DNA from: Amycolatopsis nalaikhensis
Lineage (GTDB): Bacteria > Actinomycetota > Actinomycetes > Mycobacteriales > Pseudonocardiaceae
Direction: 5' to 3'
Assembly (NCBI RefSeq): GCF_030264295.1
Contig: NZ_CP127173.1
Span: forward strand, 2,673,501 to 2,737,500
Length of the DNA: 64,000 nt
Below the pieces are notes generated by a model, which had not been told where the DNA came from, did no database searches, and saw only the letters and a list, made by a program, of their open reading frames with translations. Made by a program: the position numbers and the translations under genes. Shown here one piece after another: positions 9,326 to 17,455 of this stretch. Each line of letters starts with the position of its first letter. The stretch's first letter is position 1.

Positions 9326-9340
9326 ACTGGTCTGACCAGT
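9326..9340. promoter_or_regulatory. Perfect FadR/GntR-type operator between the importer operon and its regulator
   Basis: ACTGGTCTGACCAGT is a perfect 7+1+7 palindrome. TGGTC-N-GACCA is the core recognised by FadR-subfamily GntR proteins. It lies 20 bases before the importer operon start and 34 bases before the divergent GntR gene, so one bound dimer could repress both. The match to the FadR core is established; that this regulator binds here is inferred from position. Confidence 0.82.
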
Positions 9341-9373
9341 AGCCTGACATTGCGGGGACGAGAAGGTCAAGGG

Positions 9374-10120
9374 ATGCGGTTCGAACCGGTGGCTCCGGTC
9401 CGCGCGTACGAGCGGGTCGTCGAGCAGATCGAGCACGCCGTGATCAGCGGCGAGCTCAAGCCGGGCGAACGCCTGCCCAGCGAGCGCGAGCTGATGACGC
9501 AGTTCGGCGTCGGCCGCTCGACCATCCGGGAAGCCCTGCGCGTGCTGCAGGCCGCCGAAATGATCCGGTCGCGCCCCGGCGACCCGCGCGGGCCCGAGGT
9601 ACTGGCCGCGTCGCCCGCCGCGTTGCACCGGTCCATGCACCGGCTCGCCCGGGCGAACCACGTCGGGCTCGCCGAGCTCCTGCAGTTCCGGATGATCCTC
9701 GACGGCTCGGCGCACCTGCTGGCCGCGCAGCTGCGCACCGACGACGATCTGACCGGCCTCGACGCGGCATTGGAGTCGATGCGCGAAGGCGTTTCGCACG
9801 GTTACGCCGAGTTCAGCCGCGCGGACGTCGCTTTCCACGAAGTGATCGCGCGCATCTCGCGCAATCCGCTGCTGGTGGTCAGCGAAGAAGTCGTGCGCGG
9901 GGTGGTGCTGGAACTGATCGAGGACAAGCTCGAGCACGCGAGCAACCGGACTTCGTTGATGCGCGCGTGGCTCGCGCACCACGCCGAAGTGCTCGACGCG
10001 ATCCGCGCGGCCGACGGCACCGGCGCGGCCCAGCTGGCCAAACAGGCGCTGTACGACAACTACGCCGAATACGTCCCCGCCGAGCGACGAGCGCTCCTCA
10101 CCCCGTTGCTGCGGCCGTAA
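9374..10120 (+). CDS. FadR-family GntR transcriptional regulator
   Basis: A 248-residue regulator with an N-terminal winged helix (GELKPGERLPSERELMTQFGVGRSTIREALRVLQAAEMI, about 28-66) and an all-helical FCD ligand domain (about 90-230). The FCD metal-site type residues D, H and H can be seen around RADVAFHEVIARIS and LAHHAEVLDAI. Such proteins bind carboxylic-acid-type effectors. GAAGG precedes the ATG. It faces the importer-amidase-SDR-ALDH operon across a shared palindrome and is the likely repressor of that operon and of itself. Confidence 0.93.
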   Translation: MRFEPVAPVRAYERVVEQIEHAVISGELKPGERLPSERELMTQFGVGRSTIREALRVLQAAEMIRSRPGDPRGPEVLAASPAALHRSMHRLARANHVGLAELLQFRMILDGSAHLLAAQLRTDDDLTGLDAALESMREGVSHGYAEFSRADVAFHEVIARISRNPLLVVSEEVVRGVVLELIEDKLEHASNRTSLMRAWLAHHAEVLDAIRAADGTGAAQLAKQALYDNYAEYVPAERRALLTPLLRP

Positions 10121-10130
10121 ACTCGGCCGG

Positions 10131-11171
10131 GTGGAAGCGGCGGAACGGGACGGCGTCGGGCTCGCGCTCTCGGGCGGCGGCTACCGCGCGATGCTCTTCC
10201 ACGCCGGCGCGCTCTGGCGGCTCAACGAATTGGGCTGGCTGCCGAAACTCACCACCGTCTCCAGCGTTTCCGGCGGTTCGATCGCCGCGGGAGTGCTCGC
10301 GCACGCGTGGCACAAGCTGTACTTCGGCGACGACGGCGTCGCGGAGAACTTCGGCAAGGAAATCGTGCAGCCGCTGCGGAAACTGGCCCGCACGCACCTC
10401 GACGTCCCGGTGACGCTCAAGGCGATGGTCATCCCCGGCCGCAGCGCGGGCGAAGAGCTCGCGCGCCGCTACGCGAAGCACCTCTTCGGCGACTGCTGCC
10501 TCGCCGACCTCGACCCGGCCGGGCCGAACTTCGTGTTCACCGCGACCAGCCTGCAGGACGGCTCGCTGTGGTGGTTCTTCCGGCAGCCCGGCCCGCACGG
10601 GCGGGTGCCGCTCGCGACGGCGGTGGCCGCGTCTTCGGCGTTCCCGCCGATGCTCTCGCCGGTCGTCATCCCGGACCCGCACGAACCGACGCGCAAGATC
10701 GTGCTCAGCGACGCGGGCGTGTACGACAACCTCGGCCTCGACCCGATCGAGAACCAGCGCGCGGTCGTGCTGGTCAGCGACGCGGGCAAGAAGATGCGAC
10801 ACGAGACGAACCCGCGGCACAACTGGCCGATGCAGATGTTCCGCGTGCTGACCGTGATGGACAACCAGGTCCGCGAGCTGCGCACCGGTTCGCTGCTGAA
10901 GGCGTACCAGGACAAGCAGTTCGGCGGCGCGTACTGGGCGACCTACAGCGACATCGAGAACTTCGAACTGCCGGACGCCTTGCCCGCGCCCGCCGCGCTG
11001 ACCCGGCGGCTGGCCGAGACGAAGACGCGGCTGACGAAGCTGCCGGAGCGGGTGCAGGACCAGCTGATCAACTGGGGTTACGCGGCTTGCGACGCCGGGC
11101 TGCGGCGCTGGGTCGATCCTGCTGCCGCCGCGCCGAAATCCTTTCCTTACCCGGGATCAGGCGTCGGCTAG
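10131..11171 (+). CDS. Patatin-like phospholipase
   Basis: A 346-residue patatin-family acyl hydrolase. The oxyanion loop is SGGGYRA (14-20), the nucleophile elbow is SSVSGGS with Ser47, and the catalytic Asp194 is in LSDAGVYDN. The dyad is complete, so a lipid acyl hydrolase or phospholipase A activity is likely. No signal peptide is present, so it should act in the cytosol. GTG at 10131, ten bases after the GntR gene, is taken as the start because it directly precedes the conserved block. Its 3' end overlaps the convergent sortase gene by 15 bases. Confidence 0.9.
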   Translation: MEAAERDGVGLALSGGGYRAMLFHAGALWRLNELGWLPKLTTVSSVSGGSIAAGVLAHAWHKLYFGDDGVAENFGKEIVQPLRKLARTHLDVPVTLKAMVIPGRSAGEELARRYAKHLFGDCCLADLDPAGPNFVFTATSLQDGSLWWFFRQPGPHGRVPLATAVAASSAFPPMLSPVVIPDPHEPTRKIVLSDAGVYDNLGLDPIENQRAVVLVSDAGKKMRHETNPRHNWPMQMFRVLTVMDNQVRELRTGSLLKAYQDKQFGGAYWATYSDIENFELPDALPAPAALTRRLAETKTRLTKLPERVQDQLINWGYAACDAGLRRWVDPAAAAPKSFPYPGSGVG

Positions 11172-11744
11172 GTTCGCGTAGACGACGATGTTGTCCTGGT
11201 AGCTGTGCTCGGCGTGGTCGAACGCGCCACCGCAGGTGATCAGCCGCAGCTCAGGCTTGTCGCTGTTCCCGTAGACGGCTTCGCGCGGGAACGTGTCCTT
11301 CGGGACCTGCGTGACGCGGTCGACGACGAACTTCAGCTTCCGGCCGTCGCTGCGGTCGATGTCGACTTCGTCGCCGGGCACGAGGTCCTTGAGCTTGTAG
11401 AAGATGCCGGGCTTCTTGTCGCCGTCGACGTGCCCGAGCACGATCGCCGGGCCGACGTCACCGGGCACCGGCGAGAGCTTGTACCAAGCGGCCTGCATCG
11501 GCGTGTGCACCGACGGGACGGAGATCGAGCCGTCGGTCTTGACCGCGACCGCGAGGAGGCTGGACTCCGCGCCGATCTTCGGGATCTTCACCGACGTCGG
11601 CCGCAGGCCCTTGAACGGCACGCTGACCGGCACCGAAGACGGCACGGGCTTGGCGGGCGGGGCGGCCTGCGGTTCGGCGGTGGCGCAGCCGGCCAGCACG
11701 AGGGCGAGCGCGGCGACGACCGCGCCCACCCGGCGGGCGGTCAT
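11157..11744 (-). CDS. Class F sortase, lipoprotein-like N-terminus
   Basis: A 195-residue sortase. The N-terminus is a signal peptide ending LVLAGC20, a lipobox, so it is probably lipid-anchored outside. The sortase core has His105 in VLGHVDG and Cys171 in RLITCGG. At the position about 12 residues after the Cys where sortases normally keep their catalytic Arg, the sequence is SYQDN with Gln183. This may weaken catalysis, or Arg167 just before the Cys may matter. Its start overlaps the end of the Thr-rich exported protein gene by four bases (ATGA), so the two form one operon and the neighbour is the obvious substrate or partner candidate. Confidence 0.85.
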   Translation of the reverse strand: MTARRVGAVVAALALVLAGCATAEPQAAPPAKPVPSSVPVSVPFKGLRPTSVKIPKIGAESSLLAVAVKTDGSISVPSVHTPMQAAWYKLSPVPGDVGPAIVLGHVDGDKKPGIFYKLKDLVPGDEVDIDRSDGRKLKFVVDRVTQVPKDTFPREAVYGNSDKPELRLITCGGAFDHAEHSYQDNIVVYANLADA

Positions 11745-12490
11745 CCGGCGGTACCGCCGAAGCCGGTCTCGACCCCGCCCCGCGGCGCGACCTTGACCTG
11801 GGCCTTCGGGGCGTTGTTACCGGCGGGGGCCGACGTCGCGGTGGTCAGTGGGGCGGTGCTCGACGCGGCACTCGTGCTGGTCGGCGTGCTGCTCGACGAC
11901 GTCGGCGGCTGCTCCTGCTCGAAGTCGATGAGCCCGATGTGCTCGACGCCGTCGCAGAAGAAGGCGAAGCGGCCGGTCGCCTCGGTCGGCGGCGTCACGA
12001 CGCTGACCGTGTAGTTCCAGTACCGGCCGTCGGACTCGTCCTGGTCCGGGCCCGCCGTCACGCTGAGGTTCTGGGTGTAGACGTCGCCGACCTTGCCCGA
12101 CGCGCACGCGACGACCAGGACGCCTTCACCGCCGAGCCCGACGAAGCCGTGCCCGACGGCGTCCACGTAGTCGTCCTTCGGCGGTTCGCTGTCGTCGGCG
12201 GCCGTCGTGGTCGATTCCGGGCTGTCGGTCGTCTTGAGGTCCCGGTTCTGCGGGGCCGGGGCCGGGGTGCTGGTGCCGGTGGTCGTGACCGGAGTGGACG
12301 GAGTCGTGGTCTCCGAAGCCGGTGCTTCCGACGTGGTCGTGGTCGTCGTGGTGGTTTCGGACGTGCTGGTCTCGGTCGACGACGGCGCCGTGGTCGGGTC
12401 CGTCTGGGCCAACGCGGCGGGTGTGGCGGCGAAGGTGGCCAGCGCACCCGCGAAAACGACCCCGGCGACCCGGCTCAGCGCTCTACCCAC
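11741..12490 (-). CDS. Thr/Ser-rich exported protein paired with the class F sortase
   Basis: A 249-residue exported protein. A signal peptide of about 28 residues ends AALAQ. Then comes a long Thr/Ser/Pro-rich linker (about 30-100), a globular part with two or three Cys (VVACASGKVGD, FAFFCDGVEH), another Ser/Thr linker, and a conserved-looking tail KVAPRGGVETGFGGTAG. There is no LPXTG motif, hydrophobic tail or basic end, so it is not a classical sortase substrate. GTG at 12490 follows GGGAG. The operon with the sortase and the Gly-rich tail suggest it is handled by that sortase in an unusual way; this is inference. Confidence 0.8.
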   Translation of the reverse strand: MGRALSRVAGVVFAGALATFAATPAALAQTDPTTAPSSTETSTSETTTTTTTTSEAPASETTTPSTPVTTTGTSTPAPAPQNRDLKTTDSPESTTTAADDSEPPKDDYVDAVGHGFVGLGGEGVLVVACASGKVGDVYTQNLSVTAGPDQDESDGRYWNYTVSVVTPPTEATGRFAFFCDGVEHIGLIDFEQEQPPTSSSSTPTSTSAASSTAPLTTATSAPAGNNAPKAQVKVAPRGGVETGFGGTAG

Positions 12491-12551
12491 GACGAACTCC
12501 CTACGGCGGTGACCTGCGATGGCCGGACTATCGAGGTGTCACCCGTCCGCG

Positions 12552-13592
12552 TTACTCCCCTAGCGCGGATGCCAGGTCACGCCACAGGTCCTCGGGGTCC
12601 TCGAGCCCGACGCTGAACCGGACCAGGCCCGGCGGGACGCGCTCTTCGCCCGCCAGCCACGCCCGCCGCTCGACCAGGCTCTCGACACCGCCGAGGCTGG
12701 TCGCCGACACGATGAGCCGGACCGACGCGCAGAACCGGTCGGCCGTCTCGGCGTCGGCCAGGTCGAAGGCGACCATCATGCCGAAGCCGGGGTACCGGAC
12801 GCGGGTCACCGCGGGGTGCTCGCGCAGGCGCTCGACCAGCAGCGCGGCGGTGCGGGACTGCTCGGCCAGCCGCACCGGCATGGTCCGCAGGCCGCGCAGC
12901 GCGAGCCACGCCTCGAGCGCGCCGGGCGTCGAGCCGACGCGGGTCCGCGCGCCGCGCAGCTCCTCCGCGACGGCCGGGTCCTTGGCGATCGTGACGCCGA
13001 GCAGCAGGTCGCTGTGCCCGCCGATCAGCTTGGTCGCGCTGTGCACGACGACGTCGGCGCCGAGCTCGAGCGGCCGCTGCTGCAACGGCGTCGCGAAGGT
13101 GTTGTCGACGACGACCCGGCCGCGCGCGGCGGCGGCGATGGTCTCGATGTCCATCACGTCGAGCGTCGGGTTGGTCGGCGACTCCAGCCAGACCAGATCC
13201 GACGTCGCGGCTTCGGCGACCCAGGCCGCGGTGTCGGTCGGCTCGAGCTCGGTGACGGCGAGCTTGCCGAGCTTCTGCGCGTGGGCGAGTACCCCGCGTG
13301 TCACGGCGTAGCTGAACGTCGGCACGGCGACCCGCGACCCGACCGGCAGCAGGTCCAGCACGGCGGACAGGGTCGCTACGCCGGACGCGAACGCCGTCGC
13401 GTGCCCGCCTTCCAGCGCGCCGACGGCCTCTTCCAGCGCGTGCCAGGTGGGCGTCCCGTCTCCGCGCGCGTACACGAAATCGCCACCGGCCTGGTAGGTG
13501 CTGGTGGCGACGAGCGGCGTGTTCAGCGGCTCGCCGGGGCCGTGCGGCCGGCCGGTGGCGATGGCCTTCGTGCGGGGCGTCCAGTCGTCCAT
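12552..13592 (-). CDS. PLP-dependent trans-sulfuration-family enzyme (cystathionine gamma-synthase/lyase-like)
   Basis: A 346-residue Cys/Met-metabolism PLP enzyme. The PLP lysine is in VVHSATKLIGGHSD, the phosphate-binding turn is ASGVATLSAVL, and VWLESPTNPTLDVMDI and VVDNTFATPLQQRPLELG are the family signatures. It ends LVRFSVGLEDPEDLWRDL. Sequence alone does not separate gamma-synthase, gamma-lyase or methionine gamma-lyase activity. It is somewhat shorter than the usual 380-400 residues, mainly between the lysine and the C-terminal domain. It stands alone, so context gives no help. Confidence 0.9.
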   Translation of the reverse strand: MDDWTPRTKAIATGRPHGPGEPLNTPLVATSTYQAGGDFVYARGDGTPTWHALEEAVGALEGGHATAFASGVATLSAVLDLLPVGSRVAVPTFSYAVTRGVLAHAQKLGKLAVTELEPTDTAAWVAEAATSDLVWLESPTNPTLDVMDIETIAAAARGRVVVDNTFATPLQQRPLELGADVVVHSATKLIGGHSDLLLGVTIAKDPAVAEELRGARTRVGSTPGALEAWLALRGLRTMPVRLAEQSRTAALLVERLREHPAVTRVRYPGFGMMVAFDLADAETADRFCASVRLIVSATSLGGVESLVERRAWLAGEERVPPGLVRFSVGLEDPEDLWRDLASALGE

Positions 13593-13598
13593 GCGCTC

Positions 13599-13604
13599 AC
13601 GGTA
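13599..13604 (-). promoter_or_regulatory. Candidate leaderless -10 element of the PLP enzyme gene
   Basis: On the minus strand TACCGT ends six bases before the ATG at 13592, and there is no Shine-Dalgarno sequence. TANNNT about seven bases before a start codon is the usual leaderless pattern in actinobacteria. No clear -35 box is seen. Confidence 0.4.
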
Positions 13605-13664
13605 ACCCGCGGCCCGAAGGGGGTGGCCGGGCCGCCCGCGCGTCCACGGGCGGCCCGGCCGGGC

Positions 13665-16600
13665 TCAGTGCGCGTACACCTCGAACTCGTAGAGCGAGTA
13701 GCCGTACTTCGTGCCGCGCTGGACGCCCTGCAGCTTCACGAACCTCGCCGACGTCGGGGCGAAGGCGACGTTGTCCTGCCCGCCGTCGCCGTCGGTGACC
13801 GACGCCGCGTCCGTCCAGTGCACGGCGTCCGGCGAGAGCTGGATCCGGTAGCTCTTCCCGTACGCGGCTTCCCAGCTCAGCACCACCCGGCTGACCTGCT
13901 GCACCGAACCGAGGTCGACGGTGATCGCCTGGTCGTCGCTCCAGTCGCTGGCCCAGCGGGTCGAGGCGTTGCCGTCGATCGCGTTCGACGCCGGCGAGTT
14001 GTAGAAGCCGGTCTCGGCGCTGGTGGCGCTGACCGTCTTCCCCGCCGACAGGTTGGCGATGTTGTCGCCGCGGTGCGCGGCGTACTCGACGACCTGCTGG
14101 AACGTCGGGCGGTTCTGCCAGCTGATCTTGTCCTGCGTGATGCCGCCGAGCGGGTTGTGGATGATCGTGTCGGCGCACCACTGGTCACCCGCGGAGCAGT
14201 TCGCGTCACCGGGGTAGACGGTGTTCGCGGCCTGGCCCGCGGCGGTGGTCAGCGAGTCGACGAGCGCCTGGCGGCACGCGGTGACGTCGCCGCCGCCGCA
14301 GAACGTCTGGCCGAGCGGGCCCGCCACCGGCTGGCCGAGCACCTGCCGGATGTCCTTGCTGACGTAGCCCCACCAGCCGAACTGGAACGACGAACCCTTG
14401 TGCGGCTGGCCGGTGTGCTGCCCGTTGCCGTTCTGCCAGCCGGACGGGCTTTCGTTGATGCCCAGCACACCGGTCATCGCGGTGTAGGCGGCGTCACCCA
14501 TGCCCGGCTTGAACTCGGCCTGGACGAGCAGCGGCCACCAGGCGTCGAAGATGCGGATCGCGTCGGCATCGGCGTACGCCTTGCTGCCCGGCGAAGTCTC
14601 CGTGCGCTGCTGCCCGTGCGAAAGCCACGTCTTGAGCTTCGCTTCGGCGTCCGCGGCCGCGCCGGTGGTCGGTGCCTTGTCGAGCACCTGCAGCAGCAGC
14701 GGCAGCACGCGCTCGGCACGCAGGTCGGCCAGCGCGGCCTCCTCCATGGCCTGGGTCAGGTTGACCCGGGTGACCTTGGTACCGCTGGAGATCAGCTTCT
14801 TCACGCGCGAGTCGAGCAGGTCGACGCGGTGCACGGCCGACTTGTCCGCGCCCGCGGCCGCGTAGCCGTTGGCCTGCGCGTTGTTCCAGCTGACGTAGTA
14901 GTCCTGGTTGATCGACTGCGGGTGCTGCGACGGCGGCGTGTAGGTCGCCTGGTTCCCGGCCGGGTTCCAGCCGGTCCAGTCGTGCCCCTGGTCGCCCCAC
15001 ACCGGCATGTTCGGGTCCACATCGGACTGCCGGGCGGGGTTCGCGCCCGAGTTGTAGTAGGCGATGTCCTTGGAGTCGGCGTAGAACCAGTTGAACGTGT
15101 AGTTGATGTCCTGCGCCGCCCGCTGGAAGTCCTGCGCGGACTTGACGAAGCCGGGGTCGTTCAGCTCCTGGAAGCCGATCAGCGAGTCGACCTCGTGGAA
15201 GTAGGTCGAGCGCAGGGCCGCGTACGCCACCGGCTTGCCGCCGACGGTAGCCCGGCTCTGCACCGGCCCGTACTTCGTCCGGTAGCTGCGCAACGTGTAC
15301 GAGCCCGCCGCGGTGCCGTCGGCGACCGTGGGCTTCCAGGCGTTCTTGACCTCCACGGTGTCCATCGGGACGCACTGGCCCTGGTAGGTGTAGTAGTTCG
15401 AGTCCTTCGTCGGCGCGGCACCGCTCGGGTCGCACAGCTGCAGCGCGTAGGTGTCGATGATGTCCTGCGCCGACGTCGTCGCGCTCCACGAGTAGTCCTG
15501 GCCGCGGCCGAGCAGCACGTACATGCTCAGGCCCGCGAAGGCCGCGCCGCGCGCGCTGATGCCCGGCCCCTGCAGCTCCTGCAACAGCAGCAGCTGCGGG
15601 GCGAAGTACCCGGTCTGCGGGCCGAACACGGCGACCGGGTGGCCGCTGGCGGTCTTGGCGCCGGAGACGAGCAGCGCGTTGGACATGCCGTGCTTCTCGC
15701 TCAGCATGTTCGCCGGCAGCACGCCGTTCTCGAACATCCCTCGCGCGGGCTCCTGCTCGGCGGGCGCGGCGACGTCCACAGTGGACGGCGTTGCGGTCGA
15801 AGCCGAGCCGGTCTTGTCGAACACCAGCTGCTGCGGCGAAACCGAGCCCTTGTCCGGCATGGCGCGGCCGACCGCGTTCGCCGGCGTCTTGCCGTACGGG
15901 AAGGTCTGGCCGTCGTGCAGCGTCTTGGTCGTCTCGGGGTCGTCCTCCGAGCGCAGGCTCTGCCACACCTTCTCGCCCTGCACGACGCCGTACTTCTCCT
16001 GCATCGCGAGCTTCGCGATGGCGTTCTGCACCTCGCCGCCGCCGCCCGCGCCGAACTCGGCGCCGACCAGCGAGGCGAGTGCGACCAGGTCGGTCAGCTT
16101 GAACGGGTCGATCGTGCCGGCGTTGGTGATCGAGTCGATGTGCCCGGTCAGCACGTACTCGCCGGGGAAGTACCGGCCGCTGTGCGAGTCGGTGATGTAC
16201 TTGTTGATGCCGTCGACGTAGGCCTGCGCGTCGGCGAGGCCCTGCGCGCCCCGCGGGCCGCTGCTCGCGACCTTGTCGATCTGCTGCTGCAGCTCGGCTT
16301 CGGTGTACGGCGCGTTCGAGAAGAACTGCTGCTCGAGTTCGCGGTTGGCTTCCGCGCCCCCGGCGAACGGGGTGACCTGCCCGCGCGCGGCGTGGCGCAG
16401 GACGTCCATCAGCCACAGCCGGTCCTGCGCGGCCGCGTACCCGGCGCCGAACTCGGTGCCGGCGCGGGTGGTGCCGGTGATGTGCGGGACACCGAGGGCC
16501 TTGTCCCGCACGATCGTCACGTCGGAACGCGGCTTCGTCGTGCTCGCGACCTGGTCGGCGGGGACGCCGAAGGAGGAGTCGTTGAAGTACTGGTTGATCG

Positions 16601-16883
16601 TGCTCGTCGTCAGCGACTTGTAGCCGCCGGCCAGCGAGGCGTACTTGCCCAGCTGGTCGGACGCGTGCGCCGGGCGGGTCCCGAGCACCTTGTGCGCCAG
16701 GATGTCGGCGAGGGTGGCGTTGCCGTTTTCGCCGGGCGGCAGGATGTCACCGCACTGCCCGCCGCAGTAGTCGTCGGGCGACACGGCCGCCTGCGCGGCC
16801 GGCGCGGTGGCGGCGACCTGGGTGAGCCCGGCCACGAGGGCCCCCAGTGCCGTCAGGGTCAGGGCGCGGATGCCTCGTCGCAT
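13665..16883 (-). CDS. Secreted penicillin-acylase-family hydrolase with C-terminal F5/8 type C domain
   Basis: A 1072-residue exported Ntn-hydrolase precursor. The signal peptide ends near APAAQA (about residue 34). The acylase alpha part contains VTIVRDKALGVPHITGTT and AGYAAAQDRLWLMDVLRHAARG; the predicted autocleavage site and N-terminal nucleophile is Ser401 in HGMSNALLVSG. The beta part runs to about residue 920 and is followed by a discoidin-like F5/8C carbohydrate-binding domain (about 930-1072, NLSAGKTVSATS to YEFEVYAH). The family deacylates beta-lactams, acyl-homoserine lactones or aculeacin-like lipopeptides. Fusion to a sugar-binding module suggests action at a polysaccharide or cell wall. 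ATG at 16883 follows GGAGGGGAG. Monocistronic. Confidence 0.92.
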   Translation of the reverse strand: MRRGIRALTLTALGALVAGLTQVAATAPAAQAAVSPDDYCGGQCGDILPPGENGNATLADILAHKVLGTRPAHASDQLGKYASLAGGYKSLTTSTINQYFNDSSFGVPADQVASTTKPRSDVTIVRDKALGVPHITGTTRAGTEFGAGYAAAQDRLWLMDVLRHAARGQVTPFAGGAEANRELEQQFFSNAPYTEAELQQQIDKVASSGPRGAQGLADAQAYVDGINKYITDSHSGRYFPGEYVLTGHIDSITNAGTIDPFKLTDLVALASLVGAEFGAGGGGEVQNAIAKLAMQEKYGVVQGEKVWQSLRSEDDPETTKTLHDGQTFPYGKTPANAVGRAMPDKGSVSPQQLVFDKTGSASTATPSTVDVAAPAEQEPARGMFENGVLPANMLSEKHGMSNALLVSGAKTASGHPVAVFGPQTGYFAPQLLLLQELQGPGISARGAAFAGLSMYVLLGRGQDYSWSATTSAQDIIDTYALQLCDPSGAAPTKDSNYYTYQGQCVPMDTVEVKNAWKPTVADGTAAGSYTLRSYRTKYGPVQSRATVGGKPVAYAALRSTYFHEVDSLIGFQELNDPGFVKSAQDFQRAAQDINYTFNWFYADSKDIAYYNSGANPARQSDVDPNMPVWGDQGHDWTGWNPAGNQATYTPPSQHPQSINQDYYVSWNNAQANGYAAAGADKSAVHRVDLLDSRVKKLISSGTKVTRVNLTQAMEEAALADLRAERVLPLLLQVLDKAPTTGAAADAEAKLKTWLSHGQQRTETSPGSKAYADADAIRIFDAWWPLLVQAEFKPGMGDAAYTAMTGVLGINESPSGWQNGNGQHTGQPHKGSSFQFGWWGYVSKDIRQVLGQPVAGPLGQTFCGGGDVTACRQALVDSLTTAAGQAANTVYPGDANCSAGDQWCADTIIHNPLGGITQDKISWQNRPTFQQVVEYAAHRGDNIANLSAGKTVSATSAETGFYNSPASNAIDGNASTRWASDWSDDQAITVDLGSVQQVSRVVLSWEAAYGKSYRIQLSPDAVHWTDAASVTDGDGGQDNVAFAPTSARFVKLQGVQRGTKYGYSLYEFEVYAH

Positions 16884-17010
16884 GCCGGGCTCCCCTCCGT
16901 CCAGAAGAGTGACGAAGCGCACGCTACCGAGCAGTAGGACAAGTGTGAAGACTTTTCGCGTTTTTCCCTCCTTGGACGTAGTCCGTTCGGCGCAGCCGGT
17001 CACGCGTGGG

Positions 17011-17016
17011 TACGGT
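17011..17016 (+). promoter_or_regulatory. Candidate leaderless -10 element of the FKBP gene
   Basis: TACGGT is followed by seven bases and then the ATG at 17024, with no ribosome site in between. This is the spacing expected when transcription starts at the A of the ATG. The -35 region is not clear. Confidence 0.5.
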
Positions 17017-17023
17017 GGCCCCC

Positions 17024-17398
17024 ATGACCTTGGAAAAGCCCCAGATCGACCGCCCGGACGGACCCCCGCCGGCCGAACTCGAGATCACCGACATCACGGT
17101 CGGTGACGGCGCGGAGGCCACGCCCGGCAAGGCCGTCACCGTGCACTACGTCGGCGTCTCGCACTCGACCGGCGAGGAGTTCGACGCGTCCTGGAACCGC
17201 GGCGAGCCGCTGCGGTTCGGCCTCGGCGCCGGCCAGGTCATCTCCGGCTGGGACCAGGGCGTCGCGGGCATGAAGATCGGCGGCCGCCGCAAGCTCGTCA
17301 TCCCGCCGCACCTGGCCTACGGCGACCGCGGCGCGGGCGGCGTGATCAAGCCCGGTGAAACCCTGATCTTCGTCGTCGACCTGGTCGGCGTGAACTAG
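17024..17398 (+). CDS. FKBP-type peptidyl-prolyl cis-trans isomerase
   Basis: A 124-residue single-domain FKBP. The core reads VTVHYVGVSHSTGEEFDASWNRGEPLRF, then VISGWDQGVAGMKIGGRRKLVIPPHLAYGDRGAGG and ETLIFVVDLVGV, which keeps the conserved Tyr, Phe, Asp, Trp, Tyr and Phe of the active pocket. There is no signal peptide, so it is a cytoplasmic folding catalyst. The start is fixed by a leaderless-type promoter. Confidence 0.93.
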   Translation: MTLEKPQIDRPDGPPPAELEITDITVGDGAEATPGKAVTVHYVGVSHSTGEEFDASWNRGEPLRFGLGAGQVISGWDQGVAGMKIGGRRKLVIPPHLAYGDRGAGGVIKPGETLIFVVDLVGVN

Positions 17399-17455
17399 GT
17401 TGTCCGGCGGTGGCGGGAAGTCCGCCACCGCCGACCCGCACTGGGGGACTTCCGA

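Noticed and set aside
6875..9982. A 1035-residue minus-strand frame that seems to fuse the DppB permease with more sequence
   Set aside because: Only the DppB part is coding; the rest is out of frame with the binding-protein gene and antisense to the GntR gene.
12816..16937. A 1373-residue plus-strand open frame
   Set aside because: It is antisense to the PLP enzyme and acylase genes; its Arg/Gly/Val-rich composition is a high-GC shadow and no domain is recognisable.
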